A DNA stretch of 64,000 bases from JAVBOO01 sp031550435 (GTDB lineage: Bacteria > Bacillota > Clostridia > Lachnospirales > WRAX01), in the NCBI GenBank assembly GCA_031550435.1, contig JAVBOO010000018.1, forward strand, positions 62,001 through 126,000, read 5' to 3'. Both the position numbers and the translations under genes were made by a program. This document shows, in pieces, positions 7,163 through 15,682 of the stretch; position 1 is the first letter of the stretch; each line of letters opens with the position of its first letter. The notes under the pieces were generated by a model. The model worked only from the letters and a program-made list of their open reading frames with translations, was not told where the DNA came from and did no database searches.

Positions 7163-7963
7163 CTATAAAGCAAGTTTGCCAAGCAATACGCTTATATTAT
7201 AAAAGCGCAGAACGGCCATTGCAAGCGATAGAAAAACGATATAAAGCAGGTCGCGCGGTTTTAGTTTGTCGGGCTTTTCCCCGAAGTATACTCCGTCAAA
7301 ACCCCGGCATTTCATCGCGAGGTAAACACGTTCGGCCCTGTCGAAGCTGCGAAGTATGAGACCGCCCAAGAAACTGCCGAAATCTTTTATTTTGATACCT
7401 TTTTGCATAGGCGAACGCAGAGAATATGCCGTAAACATGGATACGGCTTCGCCGAGCAGCACGGATATGTAACGGTAGGTCAAAATAAGCTGCAAGCACA
7501 AAACTTTCGGAACGTGCAGCGCTGCGAACATGCAGCTTAAATCAACAAATGATGTCGTTGCGATCAGGATAAGCACTGAAAAAACCGTCATAAGAGTTTT
7601 TAACATGATCGACGCGAACGACACTGCGCCTGAGCTCACGGCAAGGCTGCCGATATAAAAAGCGGTGCCGCGGTCAAAAAGCAAATTGCCGATTCCGACC
7701 GCGAGCGAAAACGGCAAAGCGAGCAAAAGTCGTTTTAAAAGCGGCCGGTACGGCGTGCCGGATAGAGGCATCAAGACCGCAGGGAAAATGCAAAAAGGAA
7801 TAAGTCCGCTGACATTTTGCGATGTAAACGACAGCACCGCCGCGATATACAGAGCAGTGGTAATCAGTTTTGACATGGGGTTAAGTCTGTGAATCGGAGA
7901 ATCTTGCCTTGCCAACTGTTCGAGACGGTTTATTCCGGCCGGAGCAAGTGAAATATCGGTCAT
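7163..7963 (-). CDS. cbiQ: Cobalt/nickel ECF transporter transmembrane subunit CbiQ
   Basis: 266 residues with several membrane segments and the EcfT/CbiQ coupling region: RSPMQKGIKIKDFGSFLGGL, then RSFDRAERVYLAMKCRGFDG, which contains the conserved A-x-x-x-RGF coupling helix that docks on CbiO. It links the metal-binding CbiM to the ATPase. Its start overlaps the end of cbiM by 4 bp, showing translational coupling. Confidence 0.93.
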   Translation of the reverse strand: MTDISLAPAGINRLEQLARQDSPIHRLNPMSKLITTALYIAAVLSFTSQNVSGLIPFCIFPAVLMPLSGTPYRPLLKRLLLALPFSLAVGIGNLLFDRGTAFYIGSLAVSSGAVSFASIMLKTLMTVFSVLILIATTSFVDLSCMFAALHVPKVLCLQLILTYRYISVLLGEAVSMFTAYSLRSPMQKGIKIKDFGSFLGGLILRSFDRAERVYLAMKCRGFDGVYFGEKPDKLKPRDLLYIVFLSLAMAVLRFYNISVLLGKLAL

Positions 7964-8985
7964 TTGATTTCACTGCTTAACTTCGGAGCTTTTTTTCTCG
8001 CGAGATAAATTATGAAGCCGGCTCCTCCGGCGAGTAAAACCGTTATCCCGCTGCCGAGTATACCCGCTGTTGCCGTTCCGAAGAGAGAGCCGCTGTTTTC
8101 GCCGGCAAAATCGTAATCCGGCATGATAGCGACAGAATCGGCAATGCCGGCGGCAGCATCATGGACAGTGCCGCCGCGCTCAAGCTCCGGTGTTCCCGCG
8201 ACACGTTCGATTGACCATTCCAGACCATCGGGAAGGCTTGAGGCGAAAAGAGACAGACCGCCTCCTATAAGCAGCGCCGAAACGGCGAAAAGTACCACTA
8301 CTTTTTTAATAGACACATTCGGAGCAACCTTGCTGTTTGTTGCCGAACACTCTATTATTTCGGGTCTTATGTTATATATAAAGCAGAGTACAGCGGCTGT
8401 GGCCAATCCTTCACCGAGTCCGATCGCGAGATGAATGGGCTGCATGAGAGCGGCAAACGCTCCGAAGGGAAGAGCGGTCACACCGGAGGCCATCGTTTCG
8501 GACACGACGCAAAAAGCGCCGAGCTGTAGGCCCGCCACTACCGATATCACAGACGCAATCGTAATACTTTTCTTGTTTATTCCTCGCTTGACTATAGGCT
8601 TGAATATGAGCGGATAAACAAGAAGGCAGGCGCAAAACCCCATGTTAAAGACATTGCAGCCGTATGCCAACAGTCCGCCGTCGGCAAAGAACAGGCATTG
8701 TATTAACAGCACGGAGGCAAGAGTAATAAACGCAGGGAACGGCCCGAGAAGAGCGGCAAGCAAAATACCCCCGCCGATATGACCGCTCGAGCCGGTGCCG
8801 GGTATGGTGAAGTTAATCATCTGAGCGGCAAAAACAAATGCGCCCATAACTCCCATCATCGGTATTTTTTTTTCGTCCAAACCTTCTTTGGAAATTTTTT
8901 TGACGGAATACCCGATAGCAGCCGCAGCCGCGGCGGTCATTACGCCTCCGACGGCGGGCGATAGTAAGGCGTCGGCCATATGCAT
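7960..8985 (-). CDS. cbiM: Cobalt/nickel ECF transporter subunit CbiM fused to a C-terminal PDGLE (CbiN/NikN-like) domain
   Basis: 341 residues. The mature protein must begin Met-His-Met because the N-terminal His2 is a metal ligand; ATG 8985 gives MHMADALLSPAVGG with GGGGAGAG upstream. An in-frame start 12 codons earlier would bury this end. Residues ~1-215 form the CbiM membrane domain (GGILLAALLGPFPAF, NVFNMGF). The C-terminal ~120 residues hold the SSLPDGLEWSIERV motif of PDGLE/CbiN domains between two membrane helices. Fusion of M and N parts is commoner in nickel (NikMN) systems, so the metal is open. No cobalamin riboswitch is seen upstream. Confidence 0.9.
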   Translation of the reverse strand: MHMADALLSPAVGGVMTAAAAAAIGYSVKKISKEGLDEKKIPMMGVMGAFVFAAQMINFTIPGTGSSGHIGGGILLAALLGPFPAFITLASVLLIQCLFFADGGLLAYGCNVFNMGFCACLLVYPLIFKPIVKRGINKKSITIASVISVVAGLQLGAFCVVSETMASGVTALPFGAFAALMQPIHLAIGLGEGLATAAVLCFIYNIRPEIIECSATNSKVAPNVSIKKVVVLFAVSALLIGGGLSLFASSLPDGLEWSIERVAGTPELERGGTVHDAAAGIADSVAIMPDYDFAGENSGSLFGTATAGILGSGITVLLAGGAGFIIYLARKKAPKLSSEIK

Positions 8986-9214
8986 GAAACATCTCTCCCC
9001 GAGTAAAGTTATAATATTCAAAAGTCATGTCAAACTGAAACTGTAATGCGAGCAAACCGGTTTTGCCGGTTTTCAGCCTTATTTAACTTCCGCGGTAATA
9101 CTATATCATAAAACGGCGTTCCGTGAAACCCCGAAACAAAAAAGAGCTGAATCTCCTCGATTTGTAGAAATCGTTTTGAAACTGCTCCTTAAGAAAAATT
9201 ATTGCGCAGGGGCA
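8986..9214. other. Upstream region of the ECF operon
   Basis: On the minus strand there is TTGACA (9033-9028), but the nearest TATAAC-type box is only 14 bp away, so the promoter is doubtful. An AACCGG/CCGGTT hairpin lies near 9057-9075. No riboswitch or NikR site is recognisable. An R1 remnant is at 9081-9100. Confidence 0.3.
9081..9100 (+). repeat. Repeat R1 remnant (right end)
   Basis: The sequence atttaacttccgcggtaata is identical to the last 20 bp of the full R1 copies. Confidence 0.6.
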
Positions 9215-9325
9215 TGTTGAAAAATTGCCTTGCGGCTTTCCCTTGAAAATGGAAAAACACCATTTTCCAAGGGAGAGCGCCGCTCGCTCAGACCAATTCT
9301 TAGTCTTCGTACGCAATTTTCAACA
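9215..9325 (+). repeat. Repeat R2, copy 1
   Basis: 111 bp bounded by the inverted ends tgttgaaaaattgc and gcaattttcaaca, with an internal hairpin (ttgaaaatgg aaaaacac cattttccaa) and agagcgccgctcgctca. About 85% identical to 14862-14973 in the same orientation; they differ mainly in a short block before the right end. Non-coding. Confidence 0.7.
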
Positions 9326-9439
9326 CTTCCACAGAGGTTATCCGTATCCGCTGCCACCAATCTATTCGACCTTTATGCGGAGCGGGATGCTTGAGGTTGT
9401 CCCTCACGGGCGCAACCGTTCGATTAAATAAGCGCTTAC

Positions 9440-10930
9440 TTAGTTTGTGACCTTGATTGTTACGGAACTTGTAAGCCCGTTTGCGGTCTTGACGGAAATT
9501 ATCACAGAGCCGGTTTTGAGCGCTGTTACCAATCCGGTTTCGTTTACGGAAGCTATCAGCTCGTTTGAACTCTTCCATGTCAAGGCGTTTACTGTAGCGT
9601 TTGAAGGCGCTAAAACCGCCTTAAGCCGGTATACCGAGTTTTTCTTGAGGTTTATGAGAGCCGGAGCGTCGATCGTTACAGAGACGGGCTCGATTACCGG
9701 CACAAATCTGACAGGCATGTTTTTAAGCGTGGGATAAGCGCCTTGGTTCCAGTTCCAAACATTGTTGAAATCCCACTTCATTTTAGCGCTGAAAGCAGCG
9801 AAATCAGAAAGCTCGTTTTCGGAAATCTTGGCGCGGTTTTTTGCTGTTCCGCTTTTTCTTGTGATTACTGTGTCGGCTAAACCGTAGCTGTTCGTTATTG
9901 TTGTCGAGCTTGAAGCCGATTCTTTGCCGTTTATGTATTCAACGTAGTTACTTCCTTTCAGCAAACTGTTAAGAGAAAGACAGTTTGTGATGTTTGTATA
10001 GCTGTCGCCTCGGCCGCATATCCCGCCGACGTAATCCCCGTCGCAGGAAACCGACATGGTTGAATAACAGTTAATCACGTCAATCCCGCCGTAGGCTTGC
10101 ATCCTTCCCGTGATTCCGCCGGCGTTTTTGCTTTGGGCATAAATGCTTCCGGTTGAATAACAATCTCTTACCATTCTTGTGTTTTCTCCGGTTATTCCCC
10201 CGACATTATCACCGCCGGAATAGCCGCTTACCGATGAGCTTATCGTGACATCGGCAAAGCATCTTTCAATGATATTGGCGTTGTAGCCGGAAATTCCGCC
10301 GATTGTCGAACTTCCGTATAAGCTGCCGAACACTTCGCAGTTGTTGATTTTCCCGTTTGTATCGTTGTAGCCGGCTATCATGCCCGTCCATGTTTTTCCT
10401 GTTACCGTACCTTCAACGTGAACCGCTTTGATAGTGCCGTTGTTTGAGGCGGCTACCGCTCCGGTTCTGTCGGAGCCTCCCGATATATTGACTCCGTCGA
10501 GGAAAAGGTTCTCCACAATGCCTTCGGTATCAAGCTTATAAAACATTCCCGCTCCGCCTGTTGAAGCTATTTTGAGATTCTTAATGCTGTGCCCCGCTCC
10601 GTCAAAAATTCCGCTGAATTTTTTCATCACGTCGTCACCCATCGGCTTAAACACCGGGTACTCTGTCATATCGAGATCTTCTGACAAGGAGTAAATTGCG
10701 TTCTGCGGATAAGCCTCGGTTGCAAAGCCGTTAAACATCTCCGCGAGCTCGGTTTCCGTACCGATAGTGATTTTTTCGACATCTGCGCCGTTTCGCTTTG
10801 TCGCAGACGAAAGCGCGTCTACAGGGCCGGCGTATACATCCGGACGAAATGGCGGAGAGCCGGGGAATGCCAAAGTTACCGCAAGACCAAGCACAACCAG
10901 TATTTTTAACGGAAATTTCTTTTTATTCAT
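9440..10930 (-). CDS. Secreted GLUG-repeat protein with C-terminal Big2 domain
   Basis: 496 residues. A signal peptide is clear (MNKKKFPLKILVVLGLAVTL, cleavage probably after VYA, residue ~34). Residues ~100-345 contain repeated GLUG-type units (for example GSIYAQSKNAGGITGRMQ, TMSVSCDGDYVGGICGR, DVTISSSVSGYSGGDNVGGITG), a beta-helix-like repeat of surface proteins. Residues ~415-495 are a bacterial Ig-like group 2 domain (KLKAVLAPSNATVNALTWKS, VTALKTGSVIISVKT). No sortase or S-layer anchor is visible. Probably an extracellular adhesion or IgA-protease-like repeat protein; the exact role is unknown. GGGAGGA precedes the start. Confidence 0.85.
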   Translation of the reverse strand: MNKKKFPLKILVVLGLAVTLAFPGSPPFRPDVYAGPVDALSSATKRNGADVEKITIGTETELAEMFNGFATEAYPQNAIYSLSEDLDMTEYPVFKPMGDDVMKKFSGIFDGAGHSIKNLKIASTGGAGMFYKLDTEGIVENLFLDGVNISGGSDRTGAVAASNNGTIKAVHVEGTVTGKTWTGMIAGYNDTNGKINNCEVFGSLYGSSTIGGISGYNANIIERCFADVTISSSVSGYSGGDNVGGITGENTRMVRDCYSTGSIYAQSKNAGGITGRMQAYGGIDVINCYSTMSVSCDGDYVGGICGRGDSYTNITNCLSLNSLLKGSNYVEYINGKESASSSTTITNSYGLADTVITRKSGTAKNRAKISENELSDFAAFSAKMKWDFNNVWNWNQGAYPTLKNMPVRFVPVIEPVSVTIDAPALINLKKNSVYRLKAVLAPSNATVNALTWKSSNELIASVNETGLVTALKTGSVIISVKTANGLTSSVTIKVTN

Positions 10931-11276
10931 TAGTATCCTCCCATTATATTATCTTTAACTAACTAAATTAGCCGAGATTAACTATATCTAAAACGGTTAA
11001 TTATGTCAACTAATTTGTGAGATTAGGATAACAGATTCGGCGTTTATTACATAAACTGTTGACACGGAGCACAAAAAGCTATAATATAGGTAACGTGGAT
11101 TTTTATGGTTTAGAGGTTTTATTTTTGCTAAATCCTAAACTTTTCAATACGCAGTGCCATTTTTTTAGGCAAAATGCCCAAAAGATGAAATGAACATACG
11201 CCGAAGTGCGTCTACTTTGCCGGTGTTTGCGGCACACGTATTTTGCACATTGAAAACTAAAGAGGAGGTGTTTTAG
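10931..11276 (+). other. Divergent intergenic region and rny leader
   Basis: Separates the GLUG gene (leftward) from rny (rightward). It contains the rny promoter (11059-11087) and an AT-rich leader with small inverted repeats near 11155-11175 and 11202-11215. Nothing else seen. Confidence 0.4.
11059..11087 (+). promoter_or_regulatory. Promoter of rny
   Basis: TTGACA at 11059-11064 with TAATAT at 11082-11087 (17-bp spacer) or TATAAT at 11080-11085 (15 bp). The leader to the rny start is ~180 nt and contains short hairpins, but no riboswitch class I recognise. Confidence 0.6.
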
Positions 11277-12830
11277 CTGGGTATCCTAGAGGTAGTAATT
11301 ATTTGTATTGTAGTCTTAATCGCCGGCGCGGCGGCAGGTTTCTTTTTTGGCATACTTTATAGAAAACGTGTCGGAGAGGCTAAAATAGGTTCGGCGGAGA
11401 AAGAAGCGGCTGCTATAGTCGATACTGCGAAACATGACGCCGAAGCCAAGGCAAAAGAGATGCTTCTTGAGGCGAAAGAAGATTCAATCAGAATCAAGAA
11501 TGAAATCGAAAAAGAAGTTAAGGAACGCCGTTCCGAGCTGCAGCGCCTGGAAAGAAGATTACAGCAAAAAGAAGAAACTCTCGATAAGAAAACGGAGTCT
11601 TACGAGAAAAAAGAGGAGCAGCTGCAAAAGAAAATGGAGTCGCTTGACGAAGCGAGAGATCAGGTACTCGTAATTCAGGAAAAACAGACTAAGGAGCTCG
11701 AAAGAATTTCCGGGCTGACGACTGAACAGGCGAAAGATTATTTGCTTGTACAAATTGAGGACGAAGTACGTATCGAGTCCGCGACGATTATTAAAGATTA
11801 CGAAGCTAAGGCAAAGTCGGAATGCGACAAAAAGGCGAGAGAGATTTTGTCAAACGCGATACAGCGTTGTACGGTAGATCATTTTGCCGAGACAAGCGTT
11901 TCTGTTGTCCAACTGCCAAATGACGAAATGAAAGGCCGCATAATAGGTCGAGAAGGACGTAATATTCGTACGATCGAATCTCTTACCGGTATAGATTTAA
12001 TTATCGACGACACGCCCGAGGCGGTTATCCTTTCCGGGTTCGACGCTGTGAGGCGCGAAGTGGCTAAGCTTGCGCTCGAAAAGTTGATTGTTGACGGACG
12101 AGTTCATCCAACCAGGATTGAAGAGATGGTCGAAAAGGCAAGAAAAGAAGTGGATTCAATCATTAAAGAAGAAGGCGAAGCGGCAACATTTGAGACGGGC
12201 GTGCACGGTTTGCACGGCGAGCTCGTGAAGCTGCTCGGCAAGATGAAGTACAGAACAAGTTACGGACAAAACGTTTTGAAACATTCGATAGAAGTAGCTC
12301 ACTTAAGCGGTCTTATCGCCGGAGAGCTGGGAGCAGATATAACGCTTGCAAAGCGTGCGGGGCTCCTACATGACATCGGAAAATCGGTTGACCACGATCA
12401 AGAGGGTTCGCACGTTTCGCTGGGTGTTGCCCTTTGCAGAAAGTATCGTGAATCAGATATTATAATCAATGCTGTCGAAGCCCATCACGGCGATGTCGAA
12501 CCGACGAACATCATATCGGTCATCGTGCAGGCTGCCGATGCTATATCGGGAGCGCGCCCCGGAGCAAGACGCGAGACTCTTGAGTCATATATCAAGAGAT
12601 TGCAGAAGCTCGAGGCTATTGCGGATTCGTTTAAAGGCGTTGAAAAGAGTTTTGCAATACAGGCGGGAAGGGAACTTCGTATTATTATTGTTCCCGAGAT
12701 TATCGACGACCCGACTCTTCCGCTCGTTGCTCACGACGTTGCGAAGAAAATTGAGTCCGAGCTTGAGTATCCCGGAGTTATAAAAGTGCATTTGATAAGA
12801 GAAACCAGAGCGATAGACTATGCGAAGTAG
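11277..12830 (+). CDS. rny: Ribonuclease Y (apparent CTG start)
   Basis: 517 residues, matching the ~520 of Bacillus RNase Y. An N-terminal membrane anchor (LEVVIICIVVLIAGAAAGFF) is followed by a long coiled coil, a KH domain (~residues 217-251, GRIIGREGRNIRTIE) and an HD domain with the metal pair His365-Asp366 (LLHDIGKSVDHD). It starts mRNA decay by endonucleolytic cuts at the membrane. The first in-frame ATG (11460) would delete the anchor. An in-frame stop lies at 11274-11276, and directly after it CTG 11277 sits 8 nt from AGAGGAGG (11261-11268). No ATG, GTG or TTG occurs in frame between, so CTG is the best start. Confidence 0.9.
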   Translation: MGILEVVIICIVVLIAGAAAGFFFGILYRKRVGEAKIGSAEKEAAAIVDTAKHDAEAKAKEMLLEAKEDSIRIKNEIEKEVKERRSELQRLERRLQQKEETLDKKTESYEKKEEQLQKKMESLDEARDQVLVIQEKQTKELERISGLTTEQAKDYLLVQIEDEVRIESATIIKDYEAKAKSECDKKAREILSNAIQRCTVDHFAETSVSVVQLPNDEMKGRIIGREGRNIRTIESLTGIDLIIDDTPEAVILSGFDAVRREVAKLALEKLIVDGRVHPTRIEEMVEKARKEVDSIIKEEGEAATFETGVHGLHGELVKLLGKMKYRTSYGQNVLKHSIEVAHLSGLIAGELGADITLAKRAGLLHDIGKSVDHDQEGSHVSLGVALCRKYRESDIIINAVEAHHGDVEPTNIISVIVQAADAISGARPGARRETLESYIKRLQKLEAIADSFKGVEKSFAIQAGRELRIIIVPEIIDDPTLPLVAHDVAKKIESELEYPGVIKVHLIRETRAIDYAK

Positions 12831-12878
12831 CCTTCGCTTAAGGCTGAACACGTTTGAAAACTTCATAGAGTCTTGTTT

Positions 12879-12902
12879 AAGGGGTCGCGGCTGCGACCCC
12901 TT
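12879..12902. terminator. Strong stem-loop after rny
   Basis: AAGGGGTCGC, loop GGCT, GCGACCCCTT: a perfect 10-bp stem. No U-run follows on the plus strand, so it may be an RNA-stabilising 3' hairpin or a weak terminator. Confidence 0.5.
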
Positions 12903-12937
12903 AAAGTCGTACAGTTCGATTACTTCGGAGGATAAAC

Positions 12938-13705
12938 ATGAATATCGGAAACTACAAGAAGCATGCGAGGTTTTGGGATTGGGGCGGCTATGACCGCGCG
13001 GACGAGCATGGGTATTGGACGAAATATGCCGCGAAATACGGCAGAAATGTTTTGATTCCGATGTGCGCCTTGGGTGAGACCGGGGCATACATGGCCGAAC
13101 GCGGGTTTAACGTAACGGCCTTTGATGTCACACCGGAAATGGTTGAAGAAGGGAAGAAGCGCTTCGGAAATACCGAGGGGTTAAAACTGCTCGCAGGAGA
13201 TGTTACGGACTTTAGCTTCGACATTTTGCCCGTCGATTTTTGTTTCATTACGGATTTTGGACATTTAGCGACGATAGATGATATAAAAAAGGCTCTGAAA
13301 TGCATAGCCGGCCATATGCGCGACGGAGGCTGTCTTGTAATCGAAACGACGCTTCCTTCCGGCGGATCGTGCAGCCACGGTGTCCGGACATTTATGCCGA
13401 AAGAGCAAGTCTATCCGGGCCTGAAGGTTTGGAAAACAGGCGAGAGCCGATATGATGCCGAGACAGGCAGGCATTATATTACTCAGATGTTTTATGCCGA
13501 AGACAAAAACGGTAATATCGAAAGCTTTGACCACTCTTTTTATCTTCAAAGCTATACTCGCGAAGAATGGCTGTCGGCGCTTGAGGACTGCGGTTTTTAT
13601 ATAACGGGTGAATACGGCAGCCGTGATTTTGAGTCATGGCAGAGCGGCGGAGACGGTTTTCGAGTTTTCGAGATTGTAAAAAGCGATAAAGGAGCCAACA
13701 AATAG
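12938..13705 (+). CDS. Class I SAM-dependent methyltransferase
   Basis: 255 residues. Motif I is degenerate (LIPMCALGETGAYMAERGFN, ~residues 38-57), followed by an acidic end of strand 2 (VTAFDVTPEMVEEGKKRF), LLAGDVTDF and DGGCLVIETT, the usual order of a Rossmann methyltransferase. The C-terminal part (YAEDKNGNIESFDHSFYLQS, YTREEWLSALEDCGFY) is typical of small-molecule methyltransferases. The substrate is not evident. ATG 12938 has CGGAGG upstream. It precedes the AlkZ-like gene by 73 bp in the same orientation and may share a transcript with it. Confidence 0.8.
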   Translation: MNIGNYKKHARFWDWGGYDRADEHGYWTKYAAKYGRNVLIPMCALGETGAYMAERGFNVTAFDVTPEMVEEGKKRFGNTEGLKLLAGDVTDFSFDILPVDFCFITDFGHLATIDDIKKALKCIAGHMRDGGCLVIETTLPSGGSCSHGVRTFMPKEQVYPGLKVWKTGESRYDAETGRHYITQMFYAEDKNGNIESFDHSFYLQSYTREEWLSALEDCGFYITGEYGSRDFESWQSGGDGFRVFEIVKSDKGANK

Positions 13706-13778
13706 CGAGTGAACCACATTTTCGGCTTACCCGTTATAGACCGGCCGAGTTATGAGTTGATGAAAAAGGAGCGGTAAA

Positions 13779-14777
13779 ATGGACAAAACTTCTGAGAAAA
13801 TTTTGCGAAGGCGTATGCACGGGCTGTACCTGTCCCGTAAATGCGAGGACATTACCGAGCTTTCTCGTGAGCTGCTCGGGCTGCACAGCTGGTTTTACAG
13901 AAACGTTGCCTTTTCCGCGCTGATTCGCGGCGCAAATATTGCGGGCTGGAAAACTGCCCTGACAAAAACCTGGTTATATCGCGGCACCTTGCACGGAGTG
14001 GCTTTTGACGATCTGCCGCTTTTGCTCGGGTTGCACTCGGGAGAGTCGTATCTGAGCCGCTATTTGGGCGAAGAGAAGATGAACTCTATAGCCGAAAGAG
14101 TAGTAAGCCTCATGGAGGACGGGGTGTATTCCAGAGCCGAGATGCGGCGTATTTTTGCCTTTGATTATGATGACCGGATAATCGAGAATGCTCTTTCGCC
14201 TTGGGGCGGTATTTTTGTTTATCTGGCCAGGCAAGGCAAGGTTGCGTTTCGTGACATGGCCAGCCGTGATTTTGACCTGATATCAGCCGAACCTGATCAA
14301 AAGCCCGAAGAGGTCTTGCCGGTACTGCTGCGCAGATTTTTTGCCGCCTACGGCCCGGCAACGCTTGCGGATGCCGCCTGGTTTTTCGGACTGTGGAAAG
14401 ACGGCAAAAAAATGCTGTCGGCGCTGGATTTGGATGAGTTTTCGAGAATGGAACATAACGGTAAACAGTATTACTTCACAGGCGAAGAGCCCGGTATGGG
14501 CGATATCCCGGAGCTGACACTCTTGTCCGGCTTCGATCCGATTATCGTATCGTATACCGAGCGAAGCGCGATACTTCCTTCGGAATATAAAAGCAGGGTT
14601 ATACTGAAATCGGGCATATGTAACCCGACAATACTCGTAAACGGTCAGGTCGCGGGGATTTGGAACATCAAGAAAAACGCGCCGGTTATCGAATTTTTCA
14701 AAGAGCATCCGGAACGGATACGAGACGCGGTATATGATTTGGTTGACGATATACGTCTGCGAACGTCCGGAATTTAA
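13779..14777 (+). CDS. Winged-helix DNA-binding protein (AlkZ/YcaQ-like, HTH_42 family)
   Basis: 332 residues. The N-terminal RRMHGLYL..., AFSALIRG and TKTWLYRGTLHGVAFDDLPL pattern and the C-terminal LLSGFDPIIVSYTERSAIL followed by ILVNGQVAGIWNIKK match the tandem winged-helix family that includes the DNA glycosylases AlkZ and YcaQ, which remove bulky alkylated bases and interstrand crosslinks. The AlkZ catalytic (Q/H)xQ motif is not clearly visible, so glycosylase activity is uncertain. Start ATG with AAAAAGGAGCGG upstream. A bidirectional hairpin terminator follows. Confidence 0.75.
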   Translation: MDKTSEKILRRRMHGLYLSRKCEDITELSRELLGLHSWFYRNVAFSALIRGANIAGWKTALTKTWLYRGTLHGVAFDDLPLLLGLHSGESYLSRYLGEEKMNSIAERVVSLMEDGVYSRAEMRRIFAFDYDDRIIENALSPWGGIFVYLARQGKVAFRDMASRDFDLISAEPDQKPEEVLPVLLRRFFAAYGPATLADAAWFFGLWKDGKKMLSALDLDEFSRMEHNGKQYYFTGEEPGMGDIPELTLLSGFDPIIVSYTERSAILPSEYKSRVILKSGICNPTILVNGQVAGIWNIKKNAPVIEFFKEHPERIRDAVYDLVDDIRLRTSGI

Positions 14778-14816
14778 CTGACTATAAATAAAACAGACGC
14801 ACATAAATTACGCGTG

Positions 14817-14847
14817 AAAATCCCGACCGGGTAGCCGGCCGGGATTT
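14817..14847. terminator. Bidirectional terminator
   Basis: AAAATCCCGaCCGG, loop gtag, CCGGcCGGGATTTT, then CGTATTT. It lies 40 bp after the AlkZ-like gene. Confidence 0.75.
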
Positions 14848-14861
14848 TCGTATTTAGGGCA

Positions 14862-14973
14862 TGTTGAAAAATCGCCTTGCGGCTTTCCATTGAAAATGGA
14901 AAAACACCATTTTTCAATGGAGAGCGCCGCTCGCTCAACCCGCTAAAGTGGGTTTCGTGCGCAATTTTCAACA
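14862..14973 (+). repeat. Repeat R2, copy 2
   Basis: Same structure and orientation as 9215-9325: ends tgttgaaaaatcgc and gcaattttcaaca, with compensating changes in the inner hairpin (ccattgaaaatgg / ccatttttcaatgg). Paired changes on both arms suggest that the fold matters. Confidence 0.7.
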
Positions 14974-15045
14974 CTTCCGTTAAGGCTATGGCAAGTATTT
15001 AAGAAGCGAACGCCGTTCAGAACAGTAATGTGTTTGATTAAGACG

Positions 15046-15567
15046 TTACAGCGGCTTTTTCATTACCGTTATATTCTGATCCGGTTTGTTTTCCCGAGCA
15101 ATTACGCTTTCCCTGATTTTTTCGAAGCCAAGGCTTGACCAAAAACGCAGAGCTTTAATGTTTTGAGTAACCACACCGAGCATTATCGAGTTGTAGCCCT
15201 TGGAAACAGCCGTTTTTTCGACGGCCGATGTCAGCTCGCGGCCTATTCCCTTGCCGTGCAAGTCCCGGTGTACCAGCAGCAGCCCTATCCAGCAGCATGT
15301 CTCGTCCGGGAAACCTTCGAGCAGATCAAGAATGGCAACAGGTTTGCCGTTTTTGCTAAACGCCGCAAATATTTTTTTGTCCGGCGAAAGCCCGGGCGGC
15401 ACAAGCTCTGTATCATTCACGCTTTTTTCAAGCTGTGCGGGCTCGCCTTCCGTAATCATGAAAAAGTCAAGGTTGGAATCATAAATATCTTTTACGGTAT
15501 AAAAATTTTGTCTTGTCAGTCCATAAATTTCATAGTCCTCAAGCAAGCCGCTAAGCAGGGTCAACAT
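15046..15567 (-). CDS. GNAT family N-acetyltransferase
   Basis: 173 residues. Motif A of GNAT enzymes is clear: IGLLLVHRDLHGKGIGRELTSAVEK (acetyl-CoA pyrophosphate loop HGKGIG, residues ~103-108), followed by MLGVVTQNIKALRFWSSLGF, the typical C-terminal strand/helix. It transfers an acetyl group to an amine; the acceptor cannot be predicted. A single gene transcribed leftward. Confidence 0.87.
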   Translation of the reverse strand: MLTLLSGLLEDYEIYGLTRQNFYTVKDIYDSNLDFFMITEGEPAQLEKSVNDTELVPPGLSPDKKIFAAFSKNGKPVAILDLLEGFPDETCCWIGLLLVHRDLHGKGIGRELTSAVEKTAVSKGYNSIMLGVVTQNIKALRFWSSLGFEKIRESVIARENKPDQNITVMKKPL

Positions 15568-15604
15568 TTTTCAACAGTCCTCCGACGATTTTGTCTGATT
15601 TATT

Positions 15605-15679
15605 ATGAGGCGACAATTAAACCAACCGCTAAACTTGTCGCCTCAAAACCCCTTTGGCCCGCAGTCTGGTGTAAGGGGA
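15605..15679 (+). repeat. Repeat R4, copy 2
   Basis: GAGGCGACAA (15607-15616) pairs with TTGTCGCCTC (15635-15644) as a 10-bp stem. The rest matches 754-830. It lies just past the stop of the zinc-ribbon gene and could act as its 3' hairpin. Confidence 0.5.
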
Positions 15680-15682
15680 TCA

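Noticed and set aside
8986..9214. Cobalamin or NiCo riboswitch before cbiM
   Set aside because: No B12-box or NiCo consensus could be found; only an R1 remnant and a short hairpin are there.
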